In this document: positions 1 to 6,778 of the stretch, one piece after another
Numbering within the stretch: position 1 is the first letter of the stretch
How the letters are laid out: every line of letters begins with the position of its first letter
Source of the DNA: Cryomorphaceae bacterium
GTDB lineage: Bacteria; Bacteroidota; Bacteroidia; Flavobacteriales; Schleiferiaceae
Direction of reading: 5' to 3'
NCBI GenBank assembly: GCA_949547975.1
Contig: CATITW010000256.1
Span: 1-7,012 of the forward strand
Length of the DNA: 7,012 nt
Notes under the pieces: model-generated
Database searches by the model: none
What the model saw: only the letters and a program-made list of their open reading frames with translations
Told to the model about the DNA's origin: nothing
Translations under genes and position numbers: made by a program

Positions 1-170
1 CCCTCTTGTTCGAAGGCGGTGATTTTGCCTCCTGTGTACGGGTTTTGTTCAAAGACATGCACCTCGGCACCGGCAGCTGCGGCGCGTATGGATGCTGCAA
101 TGCCCGCGATTCCGGCTCCAATCACGGCGACTTTTTCTGGTACTTTTGGCGGTGGGTTGGTATTTCTCAT
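1..170 (-). CDS. CrtI/CrtD-type carotenoid desaturase, N-terminal fragment
   Basis: Only the first 56 codons are in the window; the gene runs off the left edge. The translation begins MRNTNPPPKVPEKVAVIGAG and continues into a complete dinucleotide-binding fold. A GxGxxG loop (G18, G20, G23) sits after strand VAVIG, followed by a helix rich in Ala and Arg. A second strand ends in Glu41 (VHVFE), the residue that normally binds the FAD ribose. Immediately after comes a Gly-Gly-Lys turn (47-49, TGGKIT), which is characteristic of phytoene desaturase and related carotenoid oxidoreductases. Such enzymes introduce double bonds into C40 carotenoids, at the membrane, using FAD. The segment resembles both phytoene desaturase CrtI and the hydroxycarotenoid 3,4-desaturase CrtD, and 56 residues cannot separate them. 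A general amine-oxidase-family flavoprotein is the alternative. ATG at 168-170 is the start because the FAD motif begins 13 residues later. It is transcribed divergently from the gene at 212. Confidence 0.8.
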   Translation of the reverse strand, partial: MRNTNPPPKVPEKVAVIGAGIAGIAASIRAAAAGAEVHVFEQNPYTGGKITAFEQE

Positions 171-211
171 CAATTCAGAAAACAAGGTACAATCCATTTT
201 GTTGTAAAACC

Positions 212-781
212 GTGGGAAAGAAAATTTATCGCATCGCATTGGCCTTTATCACGGTAGCACTCCTGCTATCTATTCTATGGCCGTATGAACAAAAATTAAT
301 CGATTGGGACCGTGCTCCGGACTACAGGGTTTTGGAAAGTGACGAAATCTATTTCAACAATACTCGGATTGTATCCTACCGCACGGATGAAAGCTCGGAA
401 CTTACTGAGCAAGGGTTCAAAACGCACCGCTCGACTAAGGCGCTGAGTGATACGACAGTTCCTTTTGTGAACTTTACGATTGTCAATAATTGGCGTTCGG
501 ATCAAGCGTATGTCGTTATGGAACCGAGTCATCGCAAATTTTTCAGAGACGAAACCTTGGTTTACTGTGGCTCGGATACTTTGAGGTTTGATCTGGACCA
601 TATGGACTTTGAATCGCATTATGAATTGGCGGCGACCCTTTTTAAGCACTCGCTAGACTACCATCGTCCGTTCATTTACGATGGAAAAGATTCACTTCTA
701 CTCTATGGTACGCAGGGGAACGAAAAGGCCAACACCACGGTTTTGAAGGATTATTTTCGCCTCATCGGCCGATTCCAATAA
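212..781 (+). CDS. Hypothetical protein with N-terminal membrane anchor
   Basis: I do not recognise this 189-residue protein. The reading frame is open from 92, but an ATG there would lie inside the divergent desaturase gene on the other strand and give an unconvincing Cys/Arg-rich N-terminus. The GTG at 212 is preferred. From it the protein begins with a basic VGKKIYR, then one hydrophobic helix (about residues 8-23, rich in Ala, Leu, Ile), then WPYEQK. That fits an inside-positive signal anchor with about 165 residues outside the membrane. The exported part is soluble-looking, with many aromatic and acidic residues (DEIYFNNTRIVSYR near 44-57; NFTIVNNWRSDQAYVVMEP near 87-105) and no repeats or recognised catalytic motif. 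It ends LIGRFQ, 3 bp before the convergent terC-like stop. The divergent desaturase start is 41 bp away, so the two may share a control region. The composition looks like a real gene. The function is unknown. Confidence 0.7.
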   Translation: MGKKIYRIALAFITVALLLSILWPYEQKLIDWDRAPDYRVLESDEIYFNNTRIVSYRTDESSELTEQGFKTHRSTKALSDTTVPFVNFTIVNNWRSDQAYVVMEPSHRKFFRDETLVYCGSDTLRFDLDHMDFESHYELAATLFKHSLDYHRPFIYDGKDSLLLYGTQGNEKANTTVLKDYFRLIGRFQ

Positions 782-784
782 GCA

Positions 785-1492
785 CTACCCTTTTTTCGCT
801 TTGGCGGCCCGGATACTCAACAGTTGAACCAAAAGCGCAAATCCTACAGAGCTGTAGACGTAGGCCTTCGGAATTTCAACATGAGCACTTTCGGCGATCA
901 GCACCATTCCAATCATAATCAAAAAACTTAGGGCTAGAATCTGTATAGACACGTGCTGCTGGATGTAATCTCCGATAGGTTTCGCAAAACTGAGCATGAT
1001 CAACATGGAGATGACCACGGCAATAATCATGATGTTCAGATGCTGGGTCATCCCGATTGCGGTGAGTACACTATCGAAGCTAAAAACGATATCCAAGAGC
1101 CCTATTTGCACTATTGCGGAAATTAAGGTCGATGCTTTTTTCCCTTCACCATGCCCCTTCCCTTCGGTCTTTTTAAAGATCTCTGAGGAAGCTTTTGCAA
1201 GCAGGAACACGCCACCTAAAAATAGAATCGCATCTCGACCGGATACAGGATGATCAAACAGCGAAAATAAGGGTGCAGTTAAACCGATCAACCATGTGAT
1301 TCCCAAGAGCATGAGTACCCTGAAGAGCAGTGCCAAACCTAGTCCTAATCGTCTTGCCAACGGCTGTTTGGAAGACTCTAAATCTTGGGTGACGAGGGAA
1401 ATAAAAATGATGTTATCGATACCCAAAACAATCTCCAAAAACGTGAGGGTCAATAGGGCGATGAAACCATCTAGTGTAAGAAGTACTTCCAT
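785..1492 (-). CDS. TerC family integral membrane protein
   Basis: This 235-residue polytopic membrane protein has the length and pattern of the short TerC family members such as E. coli YgdQ. The two family signatures are present: an acidic motif in the first helix (E20 and D26 in FLEIVLGIDN) and its internal-repeat partner (D134 and D140 in LLDIVFSFDS). About seven hydrophobic segments are visible, at roughly 8-30, 48-72, 86-100, 120-146, 152-170, 182-200 and 210-227. A charged cytosolic-type loop lies at 106-120 (KKTEGKGHGEGKK). TerC proteins are linked by family knowledge to tellurite resistance and to metal-ion homeostasis, including manganese export in several bacteria. The paired acidic residues are proposed to line the ion path. 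No tellurite-resistance cluster is nearby, so a housekeeping metal role is the more reasonable inference. The start ATG at 1490-1492 places the first helix at the N-terminus as expected. It is monocistronic in the window, divergent from the kinase and convergent with the gene ending at 781. Confidence 0.9.
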   Translation of the reverse strand: MEVLLTLDGFIALLTLTFLEIVLGIDNIIFISLVTQDLESSKQPLARRLGLGLALLFRVLMLLGITWLIGLTAPLFSLFDHPVSGRDAILFLGGVFLLAKASSEIFKKTEGKGHGEGKKASTLISAIVQIGLLDIVFSFDSVLTAIGMTQHLNIMIIAVVISMLIMLSFAKPIGDYIQQHVSIQILALSFLIMIGMVLIAESAHVEIPKAYVYSSVGFALLVQLLSIRAAKAKKG

Positions 1493-1502
1493 GATTGGTA
1501 TA

Positions 1503-1510
1503 TAGGTTTG
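1503..1510 (+). promoter_or_regulatory. Candidate -7 box for the hybrid kinase
   Basis: TAGGTTTG matches the Bacteroidota -7 consensus TAnnTTTG exactly. It lies in the 71-bp divergent gap, about 53 bp before the kinase ATG, and implies a leader of roughly 45 nt. I see no TTG -33 element at the usual spacing upstream, where the terC-like coding region already begins, so the call rests on one box only. Confidence 0.35.
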
Positions 1511-1536
1511 TTTTTAAGTGACGAATCGCCTAACTG

Positions 1537-1555
1537 AGATCGATTTTTGCGATCT
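1537..1555 (+). repeat. Inverted repeat in the kinase leader
   Basis: AGATCG at 1537-1542 and CGATCT at 1550-1555 form a perfect 6-bp stem around a 7-nt loop (ATTTTTG). The repeat ends 8 bp before the kinase ATG and lies downstream of the candidate -7 box, so it would be in the 5' leader. It could be a small RNA hairpin limiting ribosome access or a dyad operator. It is not followed by a T-run, so it is not a typical terminator. A stem of this size can also occur by chance. Confidence 0.3.
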
Positions 1556-1563
1556 TCGTAGGC

Positions 1564-3606
1564 ATGACGGATAAGGAACGCATTCATCATCTCGAAAGTA
1601 AGATAAAAACACTTCACGAGGGGTATCGCAAACAATTACTCAACCTTGAGAAGTTCAAGGCCATGGTCATGAATCTCAATCAAGGGCTTATGGTTGTGGA
1701 CAATGACGATGTCATTACCAAAGTGTATGAGAGTTTTGAAAACTTAACCGGTTACAAGGAAGAAGAATTGCTTGGTAAGCGCGCAAAAGACGTCTTTTTA
1801 AAGAAAGGCGACATGATGTCTGAACTTCAGTTTATGGAGCAGAGACAGGTGCGTGCAACTGGTGAAGCGAGTTCCTATGAAATCCCAATCATCCGGAAAG
1901 ATGGCGATGAACTTTGGGTGAGTATATCGGGAGCACCACTGTTTGATGATGCGGGAGAAAAAATTGGTTCGATAGGAATCCATTACGACATCTCTCGTCA
2001 GAAAAGATTGCAACAAGCCCTTCAGTCCGCTCGAGAAGAAAGCGACCGTGCAAAACACGCCGAAGAGCGCTTCTTAGCAAAAATGTCGCACGAAATCCGT
2101 ACGCCGCTCAATGCCGTGATCGGTATGAGCTACCTGCTCAAAGGCACGAACTTAAACGATGAGCAGCAAGAATATGTGGATGTCATCTCGCGTAGCGGGA
2201 ATCTATTGTTGAATTTGATCAACGACATTTTAGATTACAGCAAAATAAGCTCAGGTCAGATTCAAGTACGTCCTGTTGTTTGCAGCTTGCAAACCGTACT
2301 CCAGGACATGGCGCAAACCTTCCGGCTCAAAACGCAGGAAAAGTCCATCACCATCAAAACGGAACTCGACATTGAACACGACTTTGTCAAGGCCGATGAA
2401 ACGTTACTGAATCAGATTTTAATGAATTTGATCGGTAACTCGGAGAAATTCACCGAAGATGGCAGCATCACGATCAAAGCCGAGCCTTTGGCTGAATTTG
2501 ACAAAACGGTCACCTACCAGTTTAGCATCATCGATACCGGAGCAGGTATAGCTCCTGAACGCGTGGAAGCGATATTCCAAGAATTTGTTCAAGAAGAGGG
2601 CATCGTCATTAAAGACTCCAAAGGAGGAACAGGACTTGGACTGGCCATTACCAAAAAGATCATCGAAATGATGGGTGGTAAAATTTGGGCTGAGAGCACT
2701 GTGGGTAAAGGCACCCAAATGCACTTTGTTCTGACTTTCGAGCTCACAAAAGCTGAAAAAACTGCGCAAGAAGGTCAAGCCGTTGAACGCATGCAGCAAA
2801 CCGAGTCTCACGCTATCCGTAAGAGCTTGAACGTGCTCGTTGCAGAGGACAATAGCATGAACCAAAAATATATTTCAAGAATCTTGGAAAAAATTGAGGT
2901 CCAGTTTGAAATTGCCTACGACGGTCAGACTGCCGCAGCACGCAGTACAGAAAAGAAGTTCGATGTCATTTTCATGGACCTGTTCATGCCCATGTTGGAC
3001 GGCTTCGAGTCCACCGAACGCATTCGAGCAGATAAAACAGGTGTCAACTACAACACGCCTATTTACGCACTAACAGCAACCGCTGTTAAACAACATAAGC
3101 AACGCGCACTTGAAGTAGGAATGAATGGGTTCATATCGAAGCCTTTTCATCCCAATGAAATACACAGTGTGTTGAAAGAGATTTCCACGACTGAACCTAC
3201 CTCCCAACCTGAAAATACCGAAAATTTGGACTATACCTACAGTGCTACATTTGACCGTACGACCTTGGATATGTACTACGGTAACGACGTTGAATATGCG
3301 TTGGAAATGTTTGAGATATTCGCAGAGCAATTAGAAGAGACCCTTCCTCTGATTAAAACCGCGCTAGCAGAGAATAACCGTCCGGATTTAAGGCATTATG
3401 TCCACAAACTAAAGCCCACATTCACCATGGTTGGCTTTCCAAGCATTACGTCATTTTTCGAGCAGTGGGAAAGAGACATCGATCAACCGAATATCAACTT
3501 TGAATTGTTCCCAGGAAGGTGGGACGAGATCAAAACTGATGTTCTGTCTACTTTGCAGCTCGTTCGCGACGAATCAGTAAGTATGAAGGCTTTCGCTCAA
3601 AAGTAA
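1564..3606 (+). CDS. Soluble hybrid sensor histidine kinase (PAS-HisKA-HATPase-REC-HPt)
   Basis: This 680-residue protein carries a full internal phosphorelay. Residues 1-30 look like a short coiled coil. A PAS/PAC sensor spans about 34-147 and a second coiled coil about 148-170. HisKA has the phospho-accepting H176 (KMSHEIRTPLN). The ATPase domain has an N box at N292 (NLIGNSEKFT), a G1 box (D324-G326, DTGAGI) and a G2 box (G355-G359, GGTGLGL). A receiver domain starts near 421, with acidic residues E428/D429, phospho-acceptor D472, T504 and K526 (SKPF). A C-terminal HPt domain, about 565-670, has H614 (HKLKPTF). No transmembrane segment is present, so it senses a cytosolic signal through PAS. 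By family mechanism, phosphate passes from H176 to D472 to H614 and then to a separate response regulator, none of which is adjacent. HPt residue 618 is Pro where many homologues have Gly. The start at 1564 is the first ATG and opens the coiled coil. The nearby sequence has no Shine-Dalgarno. Confidence 0.93.
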   Translation: MTDKERIHHLESKIKTLHEGYRKQLLNLEKFKAMVMNLNQGLMVVDNDDVITKVYESFENLTGYKEEELLGKRAKDVFLKKGDMMSELQFMEQRQVRATGEASSYEIPIIRKDGDELWVSISGAPLFDDAGEKIGSIGIHYDISRQKRLQQALQSAREESDRAKHAEERFLAKMSHEIRTPLNAVIGMSYLLKGTNLNDEQQEYVDVISRSGNLLLNLINDILDYSKISSGQIQVRPVVCSLQTVLQDMAQTFRLKTQEKSITIKTELDIEHDFVKADETLLNQILMNLIGNSEKFTEDGSITIKAEPLAEFDKTVTYQFSIIDTGAGIAPERVEAIFQEFVQEEGIVIKDSKGGTGLGLAITKKIIEMMGGKIWAESTVGKGTQMHFVLTFELTKAEKTAQEGQAVERMQQTESHAIRKSLNVLVAEDNSMNQKYISRILEKIEVQFEIAYDGQTAAARSTEKKFDVIFMDLFMPMLDGFESTERIRADKTGVNYNTPIYALTATAVKQHKQRALEVGMNGFISKPFHPNEIHSVLKEISTTEPTSQPENTENLDYTYSATFDRTTLDMYYGNDVEYALEMFEIFAEQLEETLPLIKTALAENNRPDLRHYVHKLKPTFTMVGFPSITSFFEQWERDIDQPNINFELFPGRWDEIKTDVLSTLQLVRDESVSMKAFAQK

Positions 3607-3615
3607 GATTTACTT
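3601..3615. repeat. Inverted repeat holding both convergent stop codons
   Basis: AAGTAA (3601-3606) and TTACTT (3610-3615) are perfect complements around GAT. The left arm ends with the kinase stop TAA, and the right arm contains the stop TAA of the minus-strand glycosyltransferase. As RNA it gives a 6-bp, A/U-rich stem with a 3-nt loop from either strand. On the minus strand it runs into TTTT. This is too weak to be a confident intrinsic terminator, but its position between two converging genes suggests a possible bidirectional transcription end. Both genes ending in Lys codons followed by TAA also makes such symmetry easy to obtain by chance. Confidence 0.3.
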
Positions 3616-4761
3616 CTTGCGGGCCGAACGTTCCCAGCTTGCCTTTTGAGATTTCAACACAAAACGTTTGAACCCGGCCAAAACGGCGTAGTTCATCACG
3701 CAAAAATAATATACCGCTAAAACAGGTCCAGGTAAACTTCGCTCGCGCACTGCATGAGCGAGCGCTGCAATCCCGTAAAATAGGATTTGGGCAGCAAATA
3801 GCACCTTAAACTCTAGAGCTGCTGGAACTAATAATGCATTCACTAGAAAAAGCACCGGTAACGAAAATGCGGTTATCGACCAGCGCAATACACGGTGAGA
3901 AATATACATCCAGCTCTGCACAGGGCGACGGAACACATTGAACATGAAGGGCAATCTTGAGATGCTTTGCCACCCCCCTGCCGCAATACGTACTTTTCGC
4001 TTTAGCTCTTCGTCGATAGAAGCTGAAGAGGTCTCTTCTGCGCGAGCATCAGGTTCATAAATCATCACTTTATTTTGCTTCAGTATGTAAAAGCTCTGCA
4101 TGAAATCATCAAGGATGGTATCTAAGGGCAAATCTTGAACTAAAGATGCTCTAAAACTGACCAATTCACCAGCGGCCCCCATCAAGCTATTCACCTTTGA
4201 ATCTGCTTTCTTGATCGCGCTCTCGTACTTCCAATATAAACCTTCGCCTTTGCTTTCCGCACCATCGGCTTCTTCCACCAAAATACCCTTAGCACCGCTT
4301 ACTCCACCAACAATAGGGTCTGCGTAATGCTGAACTAGTGCGCGAAGTGCGCCTTTACCAACCTTTGTATTCGCATCGTTAAATACTACGATTTCACTTT
4401 CAACGAATTTCATGGCACGATTCTCAGCGGCACTTTTCCCTGCACGCTCCTTTTTATGCAATACCTCTACCCCTTCAAAAAGACGCACTATCTCAGGGGT
4501 TTGATCTGTCGAGCCATCAGTAATCACCATGATTTGCAATTTCTCACGGGGATAATCCAACCCTAGCAGGTTTTCAATCTTGTCGGCAATAATGTCTTCT
4601 TCGTTGTAACTAGGCACTACCCAGGTGACGCTCGGCTCAAAATTGAGGTCTAACTTTCGCTTCTTCGGGATCAATTTCCCCAAGACAATGATGATCACCG
4701 GATAGCCTATGTACGTGTAGACTACTAAAGCTAACAGGGTATACAATAAAAATTCTAGCAT
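3610..4761 (-). CDS. Membrane-embedded family 2 glycosyltransferase
   Basis: This 383-residue enzyme has the plan of processive GT2 polysaccharide synthases (cellulose synthase, hyaluronan synthase and poly-GlcNAc synthase type). An N-terminal membrane helix (about 5-28) leads into a GT-A domain from about 44. Its motifs are VPSYNEED (49-56), D82 in ITDGSTD, D129 in FNDAN (the DxD position) and a putative catalytic acid pair D218/D219 in ILDDF. A RKVRIAAGGWQ segment (255-265) occupies the place of the usual QxxRW and lacks its exact form. Hydrophobic helices follow near 295-313, 318-335 and 346-365, then a basic tail. It should use a nucleotide sugar at the cytosolic face, and the polytopic C-terminus suggests it may also move the chain across the membrane. 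The sugar and acceptor cannot be read from sequence. A single-addition membrane GT2 is the alternative. It is the last gene of the operon; its ATG overlaps the end of the GT4 gene by 7 nt, implying translational coupling. It ends 3 bp from the kinase stop. Confidence 0.87.
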   Translation of the reverse strand: MLEFLLYTLLALVVYTYIGYPVIIIVLGKLIPKKRKLDLNFEPSVTWVVPSYNEEDIIADKIENLLGLDYPREKLQIMVITDGSTDQTPEIVRLFEGVEVLHKKERAGKSAAENRAMKFVESEIVVFNDANTKVGKGALRALVQHYADPIVGGVSGAKGILVEEADGAESKGEGLYWKYESAIKKADSKVNSLMGAAGELVSFRASLVQDLPLDTILDDFMQSFYILKQNKVMIYEPDARAEETSSASIDEELKRKVRIAAGGWQSISRLPFMFNVFRRPVQSWMYISHRVLRWSITAFSLPVLFLVNALLVPAALEFKVLFAAQILFYGIAALAHAVRERSLPGPVLAVYYFCVMNYAVLAGFKRFVLKSQKASWERSARKK

Positions 4762-5873
4762 AATGTTTTATAAATTTCAGCATACTGCTTCGCTGCATAC
4801 TGCCAATTGTATTGTTTTGAGATTTCGCTGGCTTTTAGTGTCAAAGTATCCGCAAACTCTTGGTCGCTTAGCAGTTTAATAATACCGTTAGAGATTGCCG
4901 AACGATCTTTTGGATCCACTAACAGCGCCCCTCCATTACTTACTTCTGTTAATGATGGTATATTGGATGCAAGCACAGGGGTATGGCAAGCGAAGGCCTC
5001 TACGATTGGAATACCAAAGGATTCTGCTAAACTGCAGTACACAAAAGCAGCAGCACCATTGTATAAATGCACTAAATCCTTTTGGTCGACGTAACCTAAA
5101 AATTTAACCCGGGGTAAGACCTGTTCGGCATCCTCTCCTAGCAATTGCTTAAAATCCTCCAAACGATAATCGGCAATCAAAAATTGGACGTCCGGCATCT
5201 GCTTGGCTACCTCGACAAATGAGGACAAAATGCGCTCTGTATTTTTTTTCGGATCGGTGTTCCCTAAAAACAACACATACGGTCCCGCTATTTTCCAATC
5301 TTCTAGAAATGCGTTCACCTTCTCTTGTGAAAGTTTAGTGAAGCATGAAGCTACACCGTTGTAAATGAAAGGAATTTCAGTATGCGTACTTTTCTCTTGA
5401 ATGCGTTGGGCCTCCGACCGGCTTACTGTGACTAAAACATCGTCGCTCCGCATCATTCGTTGCACCAGTAAACGTCTGTACCAATTCCCAAATCGCTGGT
5501 ACATATTATATCCCGCTCTAAACAACGGATGCTGATCTAAAAATATGATGTCATGCAGCGTAGTTACCGTAGGCACTTTGATGCGCAACGACCTGGTATT
5601 GGATGTAAAGTGGAATACGTCAAACTCATACCGCTTAACTAGTAATGGAAGTAACCATTGCTCCCAATACGCATAAGAGGCACTTTGAGCAACGATGCGC
5701 AACTTTGGATGTCTTGGCAACACGCCTTCTTTCACAGATTCAGCATTGACAAAAACAACGATACTTTGAATCTCCGGTATCTCGCACAATCCCGCAATAA
5801 GCTTAATGGCAAAAATATCCATCCCGTGAGGATTTGTTCGGAAAATACGCTGAGCTTCGATGCCTATGTTCAT
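4755..5873 (-). CDS. GT4 family glycosyltransferase
   Basis: This 372-residue protein has normal length for a GT-B-fold glycosyltransferase of family 4. The N-terminal Rossmann half begins MNIGIEAQRIF, with a HGMDIFAIKLI helix near 16-26 in the position of the family's acceptor-side loop, and TLHDII (105-110) carrying the conserved His-Asp. The C-terminal half (from about 197) is a Glycos_transf_1 domain. It opens with YVLFLGNTDPKKNTERIL, whose Lys209/210 fit the nucleotide-phosphate site, and contains an E-x7-E motif (E284 and E292 in AESFGIPIVEA) that binds the donor sugar nucleotide. No signal peptide or membrane helix is seen, so it acts at the cytosolic face, probably adding one sugar to a lipid-linked glycan (a retaining mechanism by family knowledge). 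Similar proteins are mannosyl- or rhamnosyltransferases, but I cannot name the sugar. It is the middle gene of the operon: its ATG overlaps the stop of the upstream GT2 gene (ATGA, 4 nt) and its stop overlaps the next start by 7 nt. Confidence 0.9.
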   Translation of the reverse strand: MNIGIEAQRIFRTNPHGMDIFAIKLIAGLCEIPEIQSIVVFVNAESVKEGVLPRHPKLRIVAQSASYAYWEQWLLPLLVKRYEFDVFHFTSNTRSLRIKVPTVTTLHDIIFLDQHPLFRAGYNMYQRFGNWYRRLLVQRMMRSDDVLVTVSRSEAQRIQEKSTHTEIPFIYNGVASCFTKLSQEKVNAFLEDWKIAGPYVLFLGNTDPKKNTERILSSFVEVAKQMPDVQFLIADYRLEDFKQLLGEDAEQVLPRVKFLGYVDQKDLVHLYNGAAAFVYCSLAESFGIPIVEAFACHTPVLASNIPSLTEVSNGGALLVDPKDRSAISNGIIKLLSDQEFADTLTLKASEISKQYNWQYAAKQYAEIYKTLC

Positions 5874-6745
5874 GAGACGGAAGAATTCGTCCAGCCCTTA
5901 AAAATGCCCTGTAGGACGGGTTGAATCAGATTGAATTGACCCGTTAAGGCATATTTTAATACATCGCGAAGACCCACCACAACAGTGAGGTACAGCATAG
6001 TTATCGGCCACCAATTTTTAACGTTTCTACGCGCAAACAGCAGTCTGTTTCTAGTCATGTAACGGATCTTCAGCGGACTCATACGCCCCACACTGGCACT
6101 TTCTTTGTGCAAAATCTCAACGTCACCAAGCACTCCAATGTCGTACCCAGCTTCTTTGACACGTGCACACCAATCGTATTCTTCATAGTATAAGAAATAG
6201 GGCTCCCACATTCCGCCTACTTCTTCATACACCTTTTTAGGTATAACGACTGAAGCACCATGTATGAAACCTGTCTTTCGATACCCCAGATAAGCAGACG
6301 CATCTCTATCTCCAAAACCTATACTTTCATTACGCAATGTGATTTGAGACAATTCCGTCGAACCGGCGTATTGCAGTAAACGAGTATCATAGAATCGGAT
6401 CAAAGTACTCAACATACCCAACTGCGTTCTGAACGTGAAGCAATCCACAATCGACTTCACAAAAGGCATATGAATCTCAGTGTCGTTGTTGATCAAATAC
6501 AAATAATCCCCATTCGCTTCTTTCATCCCAACCTCGTTTCCTCCAGCAAAGCCTAGGTTTTTTCCAGTATGAATGATGCTATAGGGATAATTCATCGGAA
6601 CCGAAGTCTCGAAGGGGATTTTAGATCCGTTATCTACAATAATCAGTTCGAATCCCACCTCTTGCAAGGCATTTAAGGAATGCATCAAATCTAACGTTAG
6701 ATTAGAATGATTATAGTTTACAGTTACGAGTGAAATGAGTATCAA
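5870..6745 (-). CDS. WbbL-like GT2 glycosyltransferase, TTG start
   Basis: This 291-residue enzyme is a GT-A-fold family 2 transferase of the rhamnosyltransferase/WbbL type, common in O-antigen and exopolysaccharide loci. Motifs in order are: strand LISLVTVNYN (1-11), D38 in VDNGS, NLGFAGGN (63-70, the typical NxGFAGGNN loop), NND (86-88, the metal-binding DxD position), GASVVIPK (163-170), and EEYDWCAR (188-195) carrying the catalytic-region acids, then H213. A moderately hydrophobic segment near 246-260 and an amphipathic tail suggest membrane association rather than an integral domain. It should transfer a deoxyhexose or similar sugar to a lipid-linked acceptor. The start is unusual. An in-frame TAA lies at 6749-6751, only TTG at 6743-6745 is a recognised start before the essential first strand, and the first in-frame ATG (codon 21) would remove that strand. 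It heads the three-gene operon, with a candidate promoter just upstream. An ATA or ATT start, or a sequencing error upstream, remains possible. Confidence 0.88.
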   Translation of the reverse strand: MILISLVTVNYNHSNLTLDLMHSLNALQEVGFELIIVDNGSKIPFETSVPMNYPYSIIHTGKNLGFAGGNEVGMKEANGDYLYLINNDTEIHMPFVKSIVDCFTFRTQLGMLSTLIRFYDTRLLQYAGSTELSQITLRNESIGFGDRDASAYLGYRKTGFIHGASVVIPKKVYEEVGGMWEPYFLYYEEYDWCARVKEAGYDIGVLGDVEILHKESASVGRMSPLKIRYMTRNRLLFARRNVKNWWPITMLYLTVVVGLRDVLKYALTGQFNLIQPVLQGIFKGWTNSSVS

Positions 6746-6761
6746 TACTTAGTGTTTTTAC

Positions 6762-6769
6762 TATATTTA
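6762..6769 (+). promoter_or_regulatory. Weak -7-like box for the exported-protein gene
   Basis: TATATTTA differs from TAnnTTTG only at its last base and lies 27 bp before the ATG at 6797. No TTG -33 element is visible at the expected distance, and in A/T-rich DNA such a match is cheap, so this is only a candidate. Confidence 0.22.
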
Positions 6770-6770
6770 C

Positions 6771-6778
6771 CAAAATTA
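6771..6778 (-). promoter_or_regulatory. Candidate -7 box for the glycosyltransferase operon
   Basis: On the minus strand this is TAATTTTG, an exact match to the Bacteroidota -7 consensus TAnnTTTG. It is 25 bp upstream of the TTG start of the first operon gene, implying a leader of about 15-20 nt that is A-rich (AAAAACACTAAGTA) and lacks a Shine-Dalgarno sequence. At 20 bp spacing the -33 region reads TTC rather than TTG, so the promoter would be non-ideal. The box lies in the 51-bp gap shared with the divergent gene at 6797. Confidence 0.45.

Noticed and set aside
92..211. Extending the plus-strand hypothetical protein upstream to the ATG at 92
   Set aside because: This would overlap the N-terminus of the desaturase on the other strand and give a Cys/Arg-rich start. 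GTG at 212 yields a clean basic N-terminus plus membrane helix.
6..257. Plus-strand open frames at 6-257 and 19-207
   Set aside because: They are antisense to the desaturase, whose FAD-binding motif is unmistakable, and their translations show no domain.
296..649. 117-codon minus-strand frame
   Set aside because: It lies antisense within the plus-strand hypothetical gene, with no recognisable motif. The plus-strand frame continues to the tight convergent stop and has a credible membrane anchor.
764..773. Perfect 10-bp palindrome ATCGGCCGAT near the end of the hypothetical gene, considered as a terminator or operator
   Set aside because: It has no loop and no following T-run, and lies within codons for the last residues. 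A chance palindrome of this size is expected in 7 kb.
2419..2865. 148-codon minus-strand frame inside the kinase gene
   Set aside because: The opposite strand encodes the conserved ATPase and receiver motifs, so this is a shadow of constrained codons.
4807..5107. Plus-strand frames of 95 and 70 codons
   Set aside because: They are antisense to the C-terminal donor-binding domain of the GT4 gene and have low-quality translations.
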